Shown here: one piece after another, positions 16,975-25,036 of the stretch | How the letters are laid out: the number at the start of each line of letters is the position of its first letter | Numbering within the stretch: position 1 is the first letter of the stretch | Origin: Clostridia bacterium | GTDB lineage: Bacteria > Bacillota > Clostridia > Christensenellales > Aristaeellaceae | Direction of reading: 5' to 3' | DNA: 64,000 nt | NCBI GenBank assembly: GCA_017521565.1 | Contig: JAFXCE010000124.1 | Span: 1-64,000 of the forward strand | Notes under the pieces: generated by a model | The model's input: the letters and a program-made list of their open reading frames with translations, nothing else | Told to the model about the DNA's origin: nothing | The model's database searches: none | Position numbers and translations under genes: made by a program

Positions 16975-17898
16975 ATGCAAAAGAAAAACATGATGGCAAA
17001 GCCCCTTGTCGTGACGGTGCTGGCCATTGTCTGCAATATGCTTTGGGGCAGCGCAATCCCCTTTATCAATCTGGGTTATCGGTATTTCAATATTCCGTCC
17101 GGAGAAACAGCGACGCAGATTCTCTTTGCAGGCGTGCGCTTTTTTCTGGCAGGTTTGATGACCATTCTGTTTACCAGCCTGCTGGGCAGAAAACTGGTGC
17201 GTCCCCGCAGGAAGAATGCGCATATGGTTGTCAAGCTGAGCATGCTTCAGACGGTGATGCAGTATGTCTTCTTCTATATTGGCGTTGCGCATACGGTTGG
17301 CGTCAAGAGCGCAATCATTCAGGGGCTTAACGCATTTGTCGCTATTCTGATCGCCTGCTATTTCTTCCGCAGCGAACGAATGAATGCCCTGAAATGGATC
17401 GGCGGTGCGCTGGGCGTATCGGGCATCGTTGTGGTCAATCTCGGCGGAGATCTGGGCGGGGGAATGCGACTGACGGGCGAAGGATTTTTGCTGATTTCGA
17501 TGATCGCAGGTGCATGCAGCGCAGGCGCGATCAAGTATTTCGCGCAGAAGGAGGATCCTGTGGCGCTCAGCGGCTGGCAGTTCATGTTTGGCGGCCTGAT
17601 CATGGCGGCTGCCGGATTCTGCCTCGGCGGAAGGCTGAATCCCTCGGGCTGGGGCGCTCCTGCGGTGCTTGTGTATCTGGCCGGTCTCTCCGCGGTGGCA
17701 TATACGGTATGGTCCGTGCTGCTCAAGTACAATCCGGTGTCAAGAATTGCGCCGTTTATGTTCCTGCAGCCGATCTTCGGCGTTTTGCTGTCACTGATCT
17801 TCTCTCCCGGCACGCAGGTGCCGTTTGTGCGCTATGGCTGTGCGCTTGTGCTGGTCTGTGCGAGCATCATTGTGATTGGAAAAGGGCAGAAAGCCTAA
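16975..17898 (+). CDS. DMT-superfamily (EamA) permease
   Basis: A 307-residue membrane protein with ten predicted helices in two EamA repeats. The first opens VCNMLWGSAIPFINLGYRYF, the typical N-terminal helix with Trp-Gly-Ser/Ala-Pro; the second begins at about residue 158. Such drug/metabolite transporters export amino acids, metabolites or drugs; no substrate can be named. The ATG at 16975 is chosen because the alternative at 16912 falls inside the promoter; its ribosome binding site (AGGGATA) is weak. Transcribed alone. A second member of the family lies at 47740. Confidence 0.85.
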   Translation: MQKKNMMAKPLVVTVLAIVCNMLWGSAIPFINLGYRYFNIPSGETATQILFAGVRFFLAGLMTILFTSLLGRKLVRPRRKNAHMVVKLSMLQTVMQYVFFYIGVAHTVGVKSAIIQGLNAFVAILIACYFFRSERMNALKWIGGALGVSGIVVVNLGGDLGGGMRLTGEGFLLISMIAGACSAGAIKYFAQKEDPVALSGWQFMFGGLIMAAAGFCLGGRLNPSGWGAPAVLVYLAGLSAVAYTVWSVLLKYNPVSRIAPFMFLQPIFGVLLSLIFSPGTQVPFVRYGCALVLVCASIIVIGKGQKA

Positions 17899-17920
17899 GA
17901 ATCCAGAAAAAAGAATAAAA

Positions 17921-17999
17921 CATGTAAAGCAAAAAGACTTGACAGAACTGCCAAAGTGTCGTATAATGTGCAGGCTGTCAAGTTATTTTGCTTTACATG
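17921..17999. promoter_or_regulatory. ylxM-ffh promoter bracketed by a 25-bp inverted repeat
   Basis: The promoter is TTGACA (17939-17944), 17 bp, TATAAT (17962-17967). The arm 17921-17945 (CATGTAAAGCAAAA, two variable bases, ACTTGACAG) recurs inverted at 17975-17999 with 23 of 25 positions matching. The left arm includes the -35 and the right arm lies just past the expected transcription start. The 29-bp centre holds the -10. This geometry suggests a repressor or YlxM operator, which is an inference. Confidence 0.7.
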
Positions 18000-18011
18000 G
18001 GAGTGAAGGAC

Positions 18012-18350
18012 GTGGAGGAGAGGCTGGAGACCGGCTGGCTGCTTACGTTCTACGGCCCGCTGTTGACCGAGCGCCAGCAGAAGCTGCTTGCGCTGTACTG
18101 CGAGGAGGATTTTTCCCTCTCGGAGATTGCGGCGCGGGAGGGGATTTCCCGTCAGGGCGTATATGACGCGGTTCGCCGCGGCGCGCGCCAGCTGGAGGAA
18201 TACGAGGCGATGCTCGGCCTTGCCGAGCGTTATCGCCGGCTGACAGAGGGGCTGAGCGAAGGACTTGAGGTGCTCCGGGATGCGCCCGGAGATCATGCGC
18301 AGCGCGCCAGAGAGATTCTGACGAGGCTGCTTTCACAAGAGGAGGAGTAA
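18012..18350 (+). CDS. ylxM: YlxM, SRP-associated helix-turn-helix protein
   Basis: A 112-residue, nearly all-helical protein of the YlxM/p13 family. WLLTFYGPLLTERQQKLLALY and DFSLSEIAAREGISRQGVYDAVRRGARQLEEYE (split over about residues 8-70) match the family's sigma-70 region-4-like helix-turn-helix. In streptococci YlxM binds the SRP and stimulates it. A GTG at 18012 with GGGAG 8 nt upstream gives the usual N-terminal length; an ATG at 17997 is the other candidate but lacks a ribosome binding site. The stop at 18350 is 1 nt before the ffh start, showing coupling. Confidence 0.88.
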   Translation: MEERLETGWLLTFYGPLLTERQQKLLALYCEEDFSLSEIAAREGISRQGVYDAVRRGARQLEEYEAMLGLAERYRRLTEGLSEGLEVLRDAPGDHAQRAREILTRLLSQEEE

Positions 18351-18351
18351 G

Positions 18352-19689
18352 ATGGCCTTTGAAGGATTGACGCAAAGACTGCAGCAGGCCTTTGGAAAGA
18401 TGCGCGGCAAGGGCAAGCTGACGGAGGAAGACGTCAAGCTTGTGATGCGTGAGGTTCGCATGGCGCTGCTCGAGGCGGACGTCAACTATAAGGTCGTCAA
18501 GGACTTTGTCAAGAAGGCGACGGAGCGCTGCGTCGGTCAGGAACTGATCGAAAGCCTGAATGCGCAGCAGCAGATCATCAAGATCGTCAATGAGGAACTG
18601 ACCGCGCTGATGGGCGGAACCAACGCTCGCCTGCAGTACAGCTCCTCTCCCGTGACGGTGTTCATGCTCTGCGGTCTGCAGGGTGCCGGTAAGACAACGA
18701 TGTCTGCCAAGCTCGCAAACTGGCTCAGGAAGGACGGCAAGAAGCCGCTGCTGGTTGCCTGCGATATCTACCGCCCGGCTGCGATCAAGCAGCTGCAGGT
18801 CGTCGGCGCGCAGGTTGGCGTTCCGGTATTTGAGCGCGGTACCCAGGATCCTGTCGCCACCGCGAAGGAAGCCGTGGAATTCGCCCGCAGCCGCCAGCAC
18901 GATGTCGTGATTCTGGATACGGCGGGTCGCCTGCATATCGATGAGACGCTCATGGACGAGCTGGCCCGCGTACGCGAGGCCGTCGGCCCGACGGAAATCC
19001 TGCTGACCATCGACGCGATGACCGGTCAGGATGCTGTAAACGTTGCCAATACCTTCAACGAGAAGCTGGAGATCACCGGCGTGATCCTCACCAAGCTCGA
19101 CGGCGATACCCGCGGCGGCGCGGCGCTGTCCGTGCGCGCAGTGACGGGCAAGCCGATCAAGTTTGCTGGTACCGGCGAAAAGCTCTCCGATCTTGAGGCG
19201 TTCCACCCGGAGCGCATGGCTTCCCGCATCCTCGGCATGGGCGACATGATGACGCTCATCGAAAAGGTGCAGGAGAACGTCGGCGAGCAGGATCTTGAGC
19301 AGAACGCGGACTTCGCCAAGCGCATGAAGACTGCGGACTTCACGCTCGATGACTTCCTGACGCAGATGCAGCAGATCAAAAAGATGGGTCCGCTCTCCGG
19401 CATCCTCAAGATGCTGCCGGGCATGAGCAGTATCGGCGACATCGACATCCCGGACGATGCGATGAAAAAGCCTGAGGCGATTATCCGCTCGATGACGCTC
19501 AAGGAACGCCGCCATCCCGAGGTCCTCAACGCGAGCCGCCGCCGCAGAATTGCAGCGGGCAGCGGCACGACCGTGCAGGACGTCAACCAGCTGATTCGTC
19601 AATTCGAGGAATCGAAGAAGCAGATGAAGATGATGATGAATCAGATGAAGGGCCGCAAGGGACGCTTCAAGTTCCCGATGGGCCGCTAA
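18352..19689 (+). CDS. ffh: Signal recognition particle protein Ffh
   Basis: The 445-residue SRP54 homologue. It has the helical N domain (residues 1-90), the NG GTPase with the P-loop GLQGAGKTT (about residue 107), DTAGRLHID (about 189) and TKLDGDTRGG (about 248), then the Met-rich M domain that binds signal peptides and SRP RNA, ending MKMMMNQMKGRKGRFKFPMG. With FtsY it targets nascent membrane and secreted proteins to SecYEG. The AGGAGG site overlaps the end of ylxM. The SRP RNA and ftsY are not in the window. Confidence 0.98.
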   Translation: MAFEGLTQRLQQAFGKMRGKGKLTEEDVKLVMREVRMALLEADVNYKVVKDFVKKATERCVGQELIESLNAQQQIIKIVNEELTALMGGTNARLQYSSSPVTVFMLCGLQGAGKTTMSAKLANWLRKDGKKPLLVACDIYRPAAIKQLQVVGAQVGVPVFERGTQDPVATAKEAVEFARSRQHDVVILDTAGRLHIDETLMDELARVREAVGPTEILLTIDAMTGQDAVNVANTFNEKLEITGVILTKLDGDTRGGAALSVRAVTGKPIKFAGTGEKLSDLEAFHPERMASRILGMGDMMTLIEKVQENVGEQDLEQNADFAKRMKTADFTLDDFLTQMQQIKKMGPLSGILKMLPGMSSIGDIDIPDDAMKKPEAIIRSMTLKERRHPEVLNASRRRRIAAGSGTTVQDVNQLIRQFEESKKQMKMMMNQMKGRKGRFKFPMGR

Positions 19690-19764
19690 GTTACTTCAAT
19701 ACCGCCAATCATCAAGATTGTGGTCATATATTTCTATCAACAGAGATTTGAGGAGGATACAATT

Positions 19765-20007
19765 ATGGTTAAGATTCGTCTGAAGAGAATGGGCATGAAG
19801 AAGAAGCCGTTCTATCGTGTTGTTGTTGCTGACGAGCGTGCGACCCGTGACGGCCGCTTCGTGGATGAGATCGGCTACTACAATCCGGTTTCCAATCCGG
19901 TCGAACTGAAGATCGACGTGGAGAAGGCCCAGACCTGGCTCAAGAACGGCGCTCAGCCGACTGACACCGTTCGCGCGCTGCTCAAGAAGACCGGCGCGAT
20001 CGCCTAA
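19765..20007 (+). CDS. rpsP: 30S ribosomal protein S16
   Basis: An 80-residue S16 protein ([22 protein letters not shown] at residues 2-23, then the GY-NP and [16 protein letters not shown] segments). It is needed for 30S assembly. The ATG at 19765 follows AGGAGG by 8 nt; an upstream in-frame start at 19720 has no ribosome binding site. It follows ffh by 75 nt in the usual order. Confidence 0.97.
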   Translation: MVKIRLKRMGMKKKPFYRVVVADERATRDGRFVDEIGYYNPVSNPVELKIDVEKAQTWLKNGAQPTDTVRALLKKTGAIA

Positions 20008-20034
20008 TCGGCATTTCGCCGCGAGGGCTGAGCA

Positions 20035-20262
20035 ATGGAAGAATTGGTTCGCTATATTGCCAAGACGCTCGTGGATCATCCCGATCAGGTGCAGGTAAAG
20101 ACCGTTGAAGGTCCGGAATCTGTCATTATCGAGCTGAGCGTTGGCCCGGATGATATGGGCAAGGTGATCGGCAAACAGGGCCGCATTGCCAAGTCCATCC
20201 GTGCCGTTGTCAAGGCAGCGACCGCCCGCAACGAAAAGCCGGTGTTCGTGGAGATCATGTGA
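20035..20262 (+). CDS. khpA: KH-domain RNA-binding protein KhpA
   Basis: A 75-residue single KH domain with GKVIGKQGRIAKSIRAVV (about residues 40-57), containing the GxxG RNA-binding loop as GKQG. KhpA pairs with KhpB/Jag in Gram-positive bacteria and affects cell-wall synthesis and RNA metabolism. It sits between rpsP and rimM, its common place. GAGGGCTGAGC precedes the ATG. Confidence 0.94.
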   Translation: MEELVRYIAKTLVDHPDQVQVKTVEGPESVIIELSVGPDDMGKVIGKQGRIAKSIRAVVKAATARNEKPVFVEIM

Positions 20263-20344
20263 TTTTCACTACACGTCGCGCCGCATGGCGCGGTGCAAGG
20301 CGGATGCGTCCTGCAGGATGAACGTGCACGAAGATGCATGAAAG

Positions 20345-20387
20345 TACATACACTGCCGCGCAGCGATGCGCGGCAGTTGTGTATGTA
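20345..20387 (+). promoter_or_regulatory. Strong hairpin before rimM
   Basis: CTGCCGCGCA (20353-20362), loop GCGA, TGCGCGGCAG (20367-20376), extended by TACATACA and TGTATGTA with a 3-nt bulge. There is no T-run, so it is probably an mRNA-stability or processing structure within the operon. A smaller GCGCCGCATGGCGC palindrome lies at about 20278-20291. Confidence 0.6.
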
Positions 20388-20414
20388 AACGATTTGTGAA
20401 ATGAGGGTGAACTG

Positions 20415-20963
20415 ATGCAGACTGAATATCTGCAGATCGGTGAAATCGTCCGCCCGCAGGGCATCAAGGGCGAAGTAAAGCTGCGCGCGATGACGAGCGA
20501 TCTGACGCGCTATGCGCGCCTTGAGAGCGTGTTTCTGCTCGAGCGCGGTGCGTATCGCGCGGTGCGCGTGCAGAAGGGCCGCACCTATGACGGCTTTGCG
20601 TTCCTCAAGCTCGAGGGTGTGGATGACCGCAATGCGGCGGAGCTGCTGCGCGGGGTGAAGGTCTTTGTCGATCGCGAGCATGCGATTGAGCTTGATGATG
20701 ACGAGAACTTTGTCTGCGACCTGATCGGCCTGACGGCTGTCAATACCAGGGGCGAGGAAATCGGCGAGCTGGTCGACGTGCTCAGCCCGAATCAGATCTG
20801 CGACGTCTATGTCTTTGATACGCCGCGCGGTGAGATGATGATTCCTGCGCTGCGCCGCGTCGTGGTGGAAGTGGATCTTGACGAGGAAAAGATTGTTCTG
20901 GATGAAAATGTCCTGCCTGAGGTGGCTGTCTGGGAGGACGAACCCGCGGAGCGCGACGAATAA
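20415..20963 (+). CDS. rimM: 16S rRNA processing protein RimM
   Basis: A 182-residue protein with the RimM N-terminal beta-barrel (IGEIVRPQGIKGEVKLRAMT, residues 7-26) and the PRC-barrel (about residues 95-175, with DVYVFDTPRGEMMIPAL). It assists 16S rRNA maturation and binds S19. GAGGGTG lies before the ATG at 20415. In most Bacillota rimM is followed by trmD and rplS; here the next gene encodes an unrelated secreted protein. Confidence 0.95.
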   Translation: MQTEYLQIGEIVRPQGIKGEVKLRAMTSDLTRYARLESVFLLERGAYRAVRVQKGRTYDGFAFLKLEGVDDRNAAELLRGVKVFVDREHAIELDDDENFVCDLIGLTAVNTRGEEIGELVDVLSPNQICDVYVFDTPRGEMMIPALRRVVVEVDLDEEKIVLDENVLPEVAVWEDEPAERDE

Positions 20964-21040
20964 ATGTTTCGGTGATTCGGGAAGAAAAACACACCCGGAT
21001 ACGTCTATTGTTTATCCATGAACATAAGGATACATACGAC

Positions 21041-22216
21041 ATGAACATCAGAATCAAATGGAAAGCGGCTGCTGCGGCTGTGTGGATGCTTGTGCTGCTG
21101 CTGAGCAGCGCGGCGGCGCAAACGCTGCCGGGTATCGAGTGCTTTTCGCCCGGGCTTGTGCGCGTGAGCGCGCTGGAGGCGGAGGGCGCGCCGGTGACGG
21201 CGGAAGCGTCCATCACGATCGATAAGGCCATGTATGCGCGCGATCTGTCTGTGCTTGGCGATATGCTCTCCGGCATGACGTTTTCCTACACGGGCACGGA
21301 AACCGAGGAGCGGCTGATTCTTTCGCATGGCGGCGAGACGCTGGCGGTCTATGAGCCTGACTTCGGGGCGGCAGATCCGCTTCTGGATGGGCTGACGCAG
21401 GCGCTCTGCGGCAGCGCCATTTTGGAACGCGTGCCGCTTGAGCGCGTGGCGCAGTGGCTGGAGGGCCTTGATGCGGGCGATTCGCTGGGATTTGGCTTTG
21501 CTGTCGTCGAGCCGGTAAGGCTGGAACGGACGATGTCCGATGATGGAACGCGTCTGACGAAGATCAGCTTTCTCTCGGGCAGCATTGCGCGCGGTGGGCA
21601 AGCGCCGTACAGCGTAACCGGGTTTATGCGCCAGCCGGCGGGGCGCGCGCCTAAGGATACCTTTGAGCTCGTGCTGATGCAGGATGAGCGCAACCGGCTG
21701 GAGCTGTCCTACAGCGCGCTGCGCGAAAGTGAGATTGCCAAAAAGAACCGGCAGGGAACGATGTCCGTGCGCACGGCGATCAAGGCGGCAGGAAAGCTCG
21801 CAGGCTATGACATTTCAAGCCGGCTCAGCGTCAATCTGCGCAACAACTGGACGGCGGACGGCGAAAACCTCAACGAGAAGATCACCATATCTGCAGCGCT
21901 TTCCCATAAGGACAATACGCCGGGCAGGCGGATGATGCGCCTGAATCAGGCGGAGGCTGAGAGCAAAAATATCATTCGCCTGAAGACGCAGGAGTCCGGC
22001 AATGCGAGGATTGAGCTGACCGATGAAGTCACCATGGATGTGACGATGGACGGCAATGCATTCCTTGCGGCAGGCGCGAAGATTCAAGCGGTCATCGGCG
22101 GAGATGCGCCGCAGTCCATACCGCTTATGCCTGTCACGGTTGAGGAGCTTTCGGCAAAGATTTATCGCCGGATGAGCGAAAAAGCGCAGGCGAAGGCTAT
22201 GGAAGGCCTGAAATAA
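21041..22216 (+). CDS. Secreted protein of unknown function
   Basis: A 391-residue exported protein: basic start, hydrophobic residues 7-25, likely cleavage after SAAA. The mature part alternates beta-strand-like segments rich in charged and Thr/Ser residues, with no motif I recognise and no membrane anchor at the end. The ATG at 21041 follows ATAAGGATA; a start 69 nt upstream has no ribosome binding site. It is 77 nt downstream of rimM and 56 nt upstream of another secreted protein, so the pair may be one unit. No function is proposed. Confidence 0.75.
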   Translation: MNIRIKWKAAAAAVWMLVLLLSSAAAQTLPGIECFSPGLVRVSALEAEGAPVTAEASITIDKAMYARDLSVLGDMLSGMTFSYTGTETEERLILSHGGETLAVYEPDFGAADPLLDGLTQALCGSAILERVPLERVAQWLEGLDAGDSLGFGFAVVEPVRLERTMSDDGTRLTKISFLSGSIARGGQAPYSVTGFMRQPAGRAPKDTFELVLMQDERNRLELSYSALRESEIAKKNRQGTMSVRTAIKAAGKLAGYDISSRLSVNLRNNWTADGENLNEKITISAALSHKDNTPGRRMMRLNQAEAESKNIIRLKTQESGNARIELTDEVTMDVTMDGNAFLAAGAKIQAVIGGDAPQSIPLMPVTVEELSAKIYRRMSEKAQAKAMEGLK

Positions 22217-22272
22217 CAGCGGATAACCGGGAAACCGGTAAGAAACGAAGCGAAATAACAGGGAGGTACACG

Positions 22273-23976
22273 ATGAAAAAACGGATTCTTTCCTTTTTGC
22301 TCAGCGCAGTGATGCTGCTGTCTGCGCCTGCTGCGATGGCGGAAGAGGCGGTTCCCAGCTATTATGCGGGTGAAATGACCTCGATTGTGATTGGCGACAG
22401 CTACTTTGGCGGCAATCAGATTAATCTGGACGTGGCGTTTGGCGTGGATGCGACGAAGCAGTTCAGCCATGAAAAGCTGCAGGCCATTGCAGACGTGCTT
22501 GCTGAGGGCAGACTGCATATGTCCTTTTATGATGACTTTGGTACGGGCCGTATCCATGCGGAATTTGACTCCGATGACGTCAGTCTGCTGACGGCAGATG
22601 TGCTGATCTATGAAGATGGTTCCGTCCAGATGATGACGAACCTTACCGGCAATCTGGTGCTGGCGCTTCCTGCGGGCACGTTTGCAGGCGGCACGCTGAA
22701 TCTCGATGCGTTTTCCAGCAGCAGCGGCGTGGAGTACGATTTTTCAACGCCGGAAGGCATTGCTGCGTTCAAGGCGCTGCCGGCCCTGGAGCGCCTCAAG
22801 ATCACCGGCAGCGATCTGATTTCTACGGTGATTAACCATCTTCTCGGCTGGGTGTCCTTTACCCAGATGGAGAGCGGCGAGCTGTATGTCTTTGACGATA
22901 CGTACATTGAGGCGACCGAGACGCGCGACCCTGTGGCGCAGCGCATGATCGGTACGATTCAGGCGCATGAATTCAATACGCTCATGTGGAATGTTGCAGC
23001 GACGGTCTGCGACGCACATGGTGACTTCCAGCAGGCGCTGGCGGATGTACTCGCCGAACTCGGCGTGACCCGCCACCAGATGCGCACGGTCATCGATGCC
23101 ATCTTCAAGGATGAGGTGATCGATCCTGCGACGGACTGGGTGCAGACTTCCTGGGCGGTGTTCCAGGGCAGCGAGGATGCGCTGTGCGAATATGACGATG
23201 TGTCCTACTTCTTCAAGAAGCTGGTTAAGTGCACCGACAATCTTTGGACATACAGCGCGCTGAACACGCTGGGCATGGACGTCAGCTATGACGACTTTGG
23301 CGGCATGGTCGGCTTCGATGCGGATCTCAAGCAGTTCACGGTGCTTCTGCCGTACGAGGGTACCTTCACGTATTCGCTGAAGACCGACGACTACTGGCAG
23401 CAGTGGCATACCGCGCACGGTGAGCTTCAGATTTATGATGATCATCGCATTACTGGCGATCTGGATGTGTTCAACGGCGAAGATGTGGACGGCGAAAATG
23501 TCAGCCACTTTATCGGCTATGCGGATGTTGTCAATCAGAAGGACAGCACGTCCGTGGGCATCGGCGTCGATGCGAAGATGGATTTCCGCGTTTCTGTGAA
23601 TGAGGATGCGACGGAGAGCGAGCTCTTTGAGGGCAGCGCGCTGCTGAACCGCAGAGAGAACGGCGAGGATGCCGCAGTGCTCTGCGCGACGGTCAGCGGT
23701 ATGACGACGATGGATGATCTGGGATTCGGCATGGCGGCGACTGCCGCGCTTGAGGTGCCGGGCACGGCGACGCTGGTGGCCGATGCGACCCTTGAGCAGG
23801 TGGACTATGAGGAGATTCCCTTTGCCGGCGGGCAGGCGATTGACCTGACGAAGCTCGACGAGGCGAAGAAGGACGCCATCAAGAAGGAAGTGGCGGTTCA
23901 GGCGGCGAAGATGTCCCTGAGCATGATCGCTAAGCCGGGTCTGCTGGCAAGCCTGACGAAGCTGTTTGTCAAGTAA
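22273..23976 (+). CDS. Secreted protein of unknown function
   Basis: A 567-residue exported protein with a clear signal peptide (MKKRILSFLLSAVMLL, cleavage near AMAEE). The mature protein is acidic, with long beta-rich stretches and repeated -D-Y-D or aromatic-Asp pairs, ending in a helical tail (about residues 530-567). I see no catalytic or anchoring motif. GGGAGG precedes the ATG. It shares general composition and location with the preceding secreted protein, and the last terminator before the two-component genes was probably its own. Confidence 0.75.
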   Translation: MKKRILSFLLSAVMLLSAPAAMAEEAVPSYYAGEMTSIVIGDSYFGGNQINLDVAFGVDATKQFSHEKLQAIADVLAEGRLHMSFYDDFGTGRIHAEFDSDDVSLLTADVLIYEDGSVQMMTNLTGNLVLALPAGTFAGGTLNLDAFSSSSGVEYDFSTPEGIAAFKALPALERLKITGSDLISTVINHLLGWVSFTQMESGELYVFDDTYIEATETRDPVAQRMIGTIQAHEFNTLMWNVAATVCDAHGDFQQALADVLAELGVTRHQMRTVIDAIFKDEVIDPATDWVQTSWAVFQGSEDALCEYDDVSYFFKKLVKCTDNLWTYSALNTLGMDVSYDDFGGMVGFDADLKQFTVLLPYEGTFTYSLKTDDYWQQWHTAHGELQIYDDHRITGDLDVFNGEDVDGENVSHFIGYADVVNQKDSTSVGIGVDAKMDFRVSVNEDATESELFEGSALLNRRENGEDAAVLCATVSGMTTMDDLGFGMAATAALEVPGTATLVADATLEQVDYEEIPFAGGQAIDLTKLDEAKKDAIKKEVAVQAAKMSLSMIAKPGLLASLTKLFVK

Positions 23977-23989
23977 ATCATTCAATGAA

Positions 23990-24260
23990 AAGAAGCCGAG
24001 AGGCTTCTCAGCCTGTCAAAAAGTGTTTTTGACAGGCTGGTGGACGGGGGAACTTTTCCCCCGCCACGACCACCCCCTACAGATTTTACTTGAAGCCTGC
24101 GGCTTCCGGCCGTAAAATCTGCAAAGAAACGATTTTTCTTCCGGGAAATGGGATTTCCCTCCATAAAAATCGCTGCGGTCGCGCCGTACATGCCGCCGCG
24201 ACCGATTTGATTTTCATTCTATTGAAGTTTTTAGACAGTCTAAGAAGCCGAGAGGCTTCT
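23990..24260. mobile_element. Probable 233-bp MITE-like insertion flanked by a 19-bp direct repeat
   Basis: The 19-bp sequence AAGAAGCCGAGAGGCTTCT, itself a terminator hairpin, occurs at 23990-24008 and again at 24242-24260, where it is followed by the T-run. The 233 bp between them have weakly inverted ends (CAGCCTGTCAAAAA at the left; TTTTTAGACAGTCTA at the right) and are full of hairpins: 24010-24038, 24080-24121, 24133-24173 and about 24172-24205. There is no coding capacity. The likeliest reading is a non-autonomous element in the terminator of the upstream gene. Two independent, similar terminators are the alternative. Confidence 0.55.
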
Positions 24261-24266
24261 TTTTTC
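24242..24266 (+). terminator. Terminator after the putative insertion
   Basis: AGAAGCC, GAGA, GGCTTCT followed by TTTTTT. It probably originally terminated the secreted-protein gene ending at 23976. Confidence 0.8.
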
Positions 24267-24284
24267 TATTGTTTTCTGAGAGAA

Positions 24285-24316
24285 TTCATCCTGCATTCAT
24301 ACAAAACAGCTAATCT
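24285..24316 (+). promoter_or_regulatory. Direct repeat and -10 before the response regulator gene
   Basis: TTCAT at 24285-24289 and 24296-24300 (period 11 bp), then 10 bp, then TAATCT (24311-24316) as a possible -10. The same layout occurs before the PepSY-like gene, suggesting an OmpR-type activator site. Confidence 0.5.
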
Positions 24317-24350
24317 ATATGATACAATAAGCGCAAAGAAGGTGATGAAA

Positions 24351-25019
24351 ATGCGGATGCTGATTGCAGAAGACGACCGCATGACGGCGGACACGCTGGC
24401 CAAAAGGCTCAAGGAGGAGCACTATGCCGTGGACGTCTGCTATGATGGACAGGAGGCATGGGCGTATCTCAACAGCGCGGCGTATGACGTCGCGGTGCTG
24501 GATATCATGATGCCCGGCATGGATGGCATGACGCTGGTGCGCCGCCTGCGCAGCGCGGATATCCATACGCCGGTTTTGCTGCTGACGGCACGCGATGCTG
24601 TCAGCGACAGGGTCGAGGGGCTCAATGCCGGTGCAGACGATTATCTGGTGAAGCCGTTTGCCTTTGAGGAGCTTTCCGCGAGGCTGCGCGTGCTGACCCG
24701 GCGAACCAAACAGACGACCAACCGCTTCGCGCTTTGTGATCTGGTTGTGGACGCGGACAGGCGCACAGCCAGCCGCGGCGAAGAGGAGATTGCGCTCACC
24801 AGCCGGGAATATGCGCTGCTGGAGTATATGATTCGCAACAAGGGCCGCGTTCTCAGCAGAAACCAGATTCTGGAGCATGTGTGGAGCTACGACTACGAGG
24901 GCGCGTCCAACATGGTCGATGTCTATATCCGCACGCTGCGCAGGAAAATCGACGAGGGACGTGCGGTGAAGCTCATTCACACAGTGCGCTATGCGGGCTA
25001 TGTGCTCAAAGAGGGATAA
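24351..25019 (+). CDS. OmpR-family response regulator
   Basis: A 222-residue regulator with receiver domain residues 1-115 (acidic pocket EDD at 7-9, phosphoacceptor Asp51 in LDIMMPG, Lys in YLVKPF near 101) and a winged-helix DNA-binding domain (about 125-222) with LTSREYALLEYMIRNKG and the RTLRRKID recognition helix. Its kinase is encoded next. The ATG at 24351 has AGAAGG 8 nt upstream; an ATG 6 nt earlier is too close to it. The TTCAT direct repeats before this gene and before the PepSY-like gene are the best candidates for its binding sites. Confidence 0.95.
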   Translation: MRMLIAEDDRMTADTLAKRLKEEHYAVDVCYDGQEAWAYLNSAAYDVAVLDIMMPGMDGMTLVRRLRSADIHTPVLLLTARDAVSDRVEGLNAGADDYLVKPFAFEELSARLRVLTRRTKQTTNRFALCDLVVDADRRTASRGEEEIALTSREYALLEYMIRNKGRVLSRNQILEHVWSYDYEGASNMVDVYIRTLRRKIDEGRAVKLIHTVRYAGYVLKEG

Positions 25020-25036
25020 CGGAAGGGGAATGCAGC

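Noticed and set aside
17946-17974. A divergent second promoter made by the inverted TTGACA in the right arm
   Set aside because: No -10-like hexamer lies 16-18 bp away on the minus strand.
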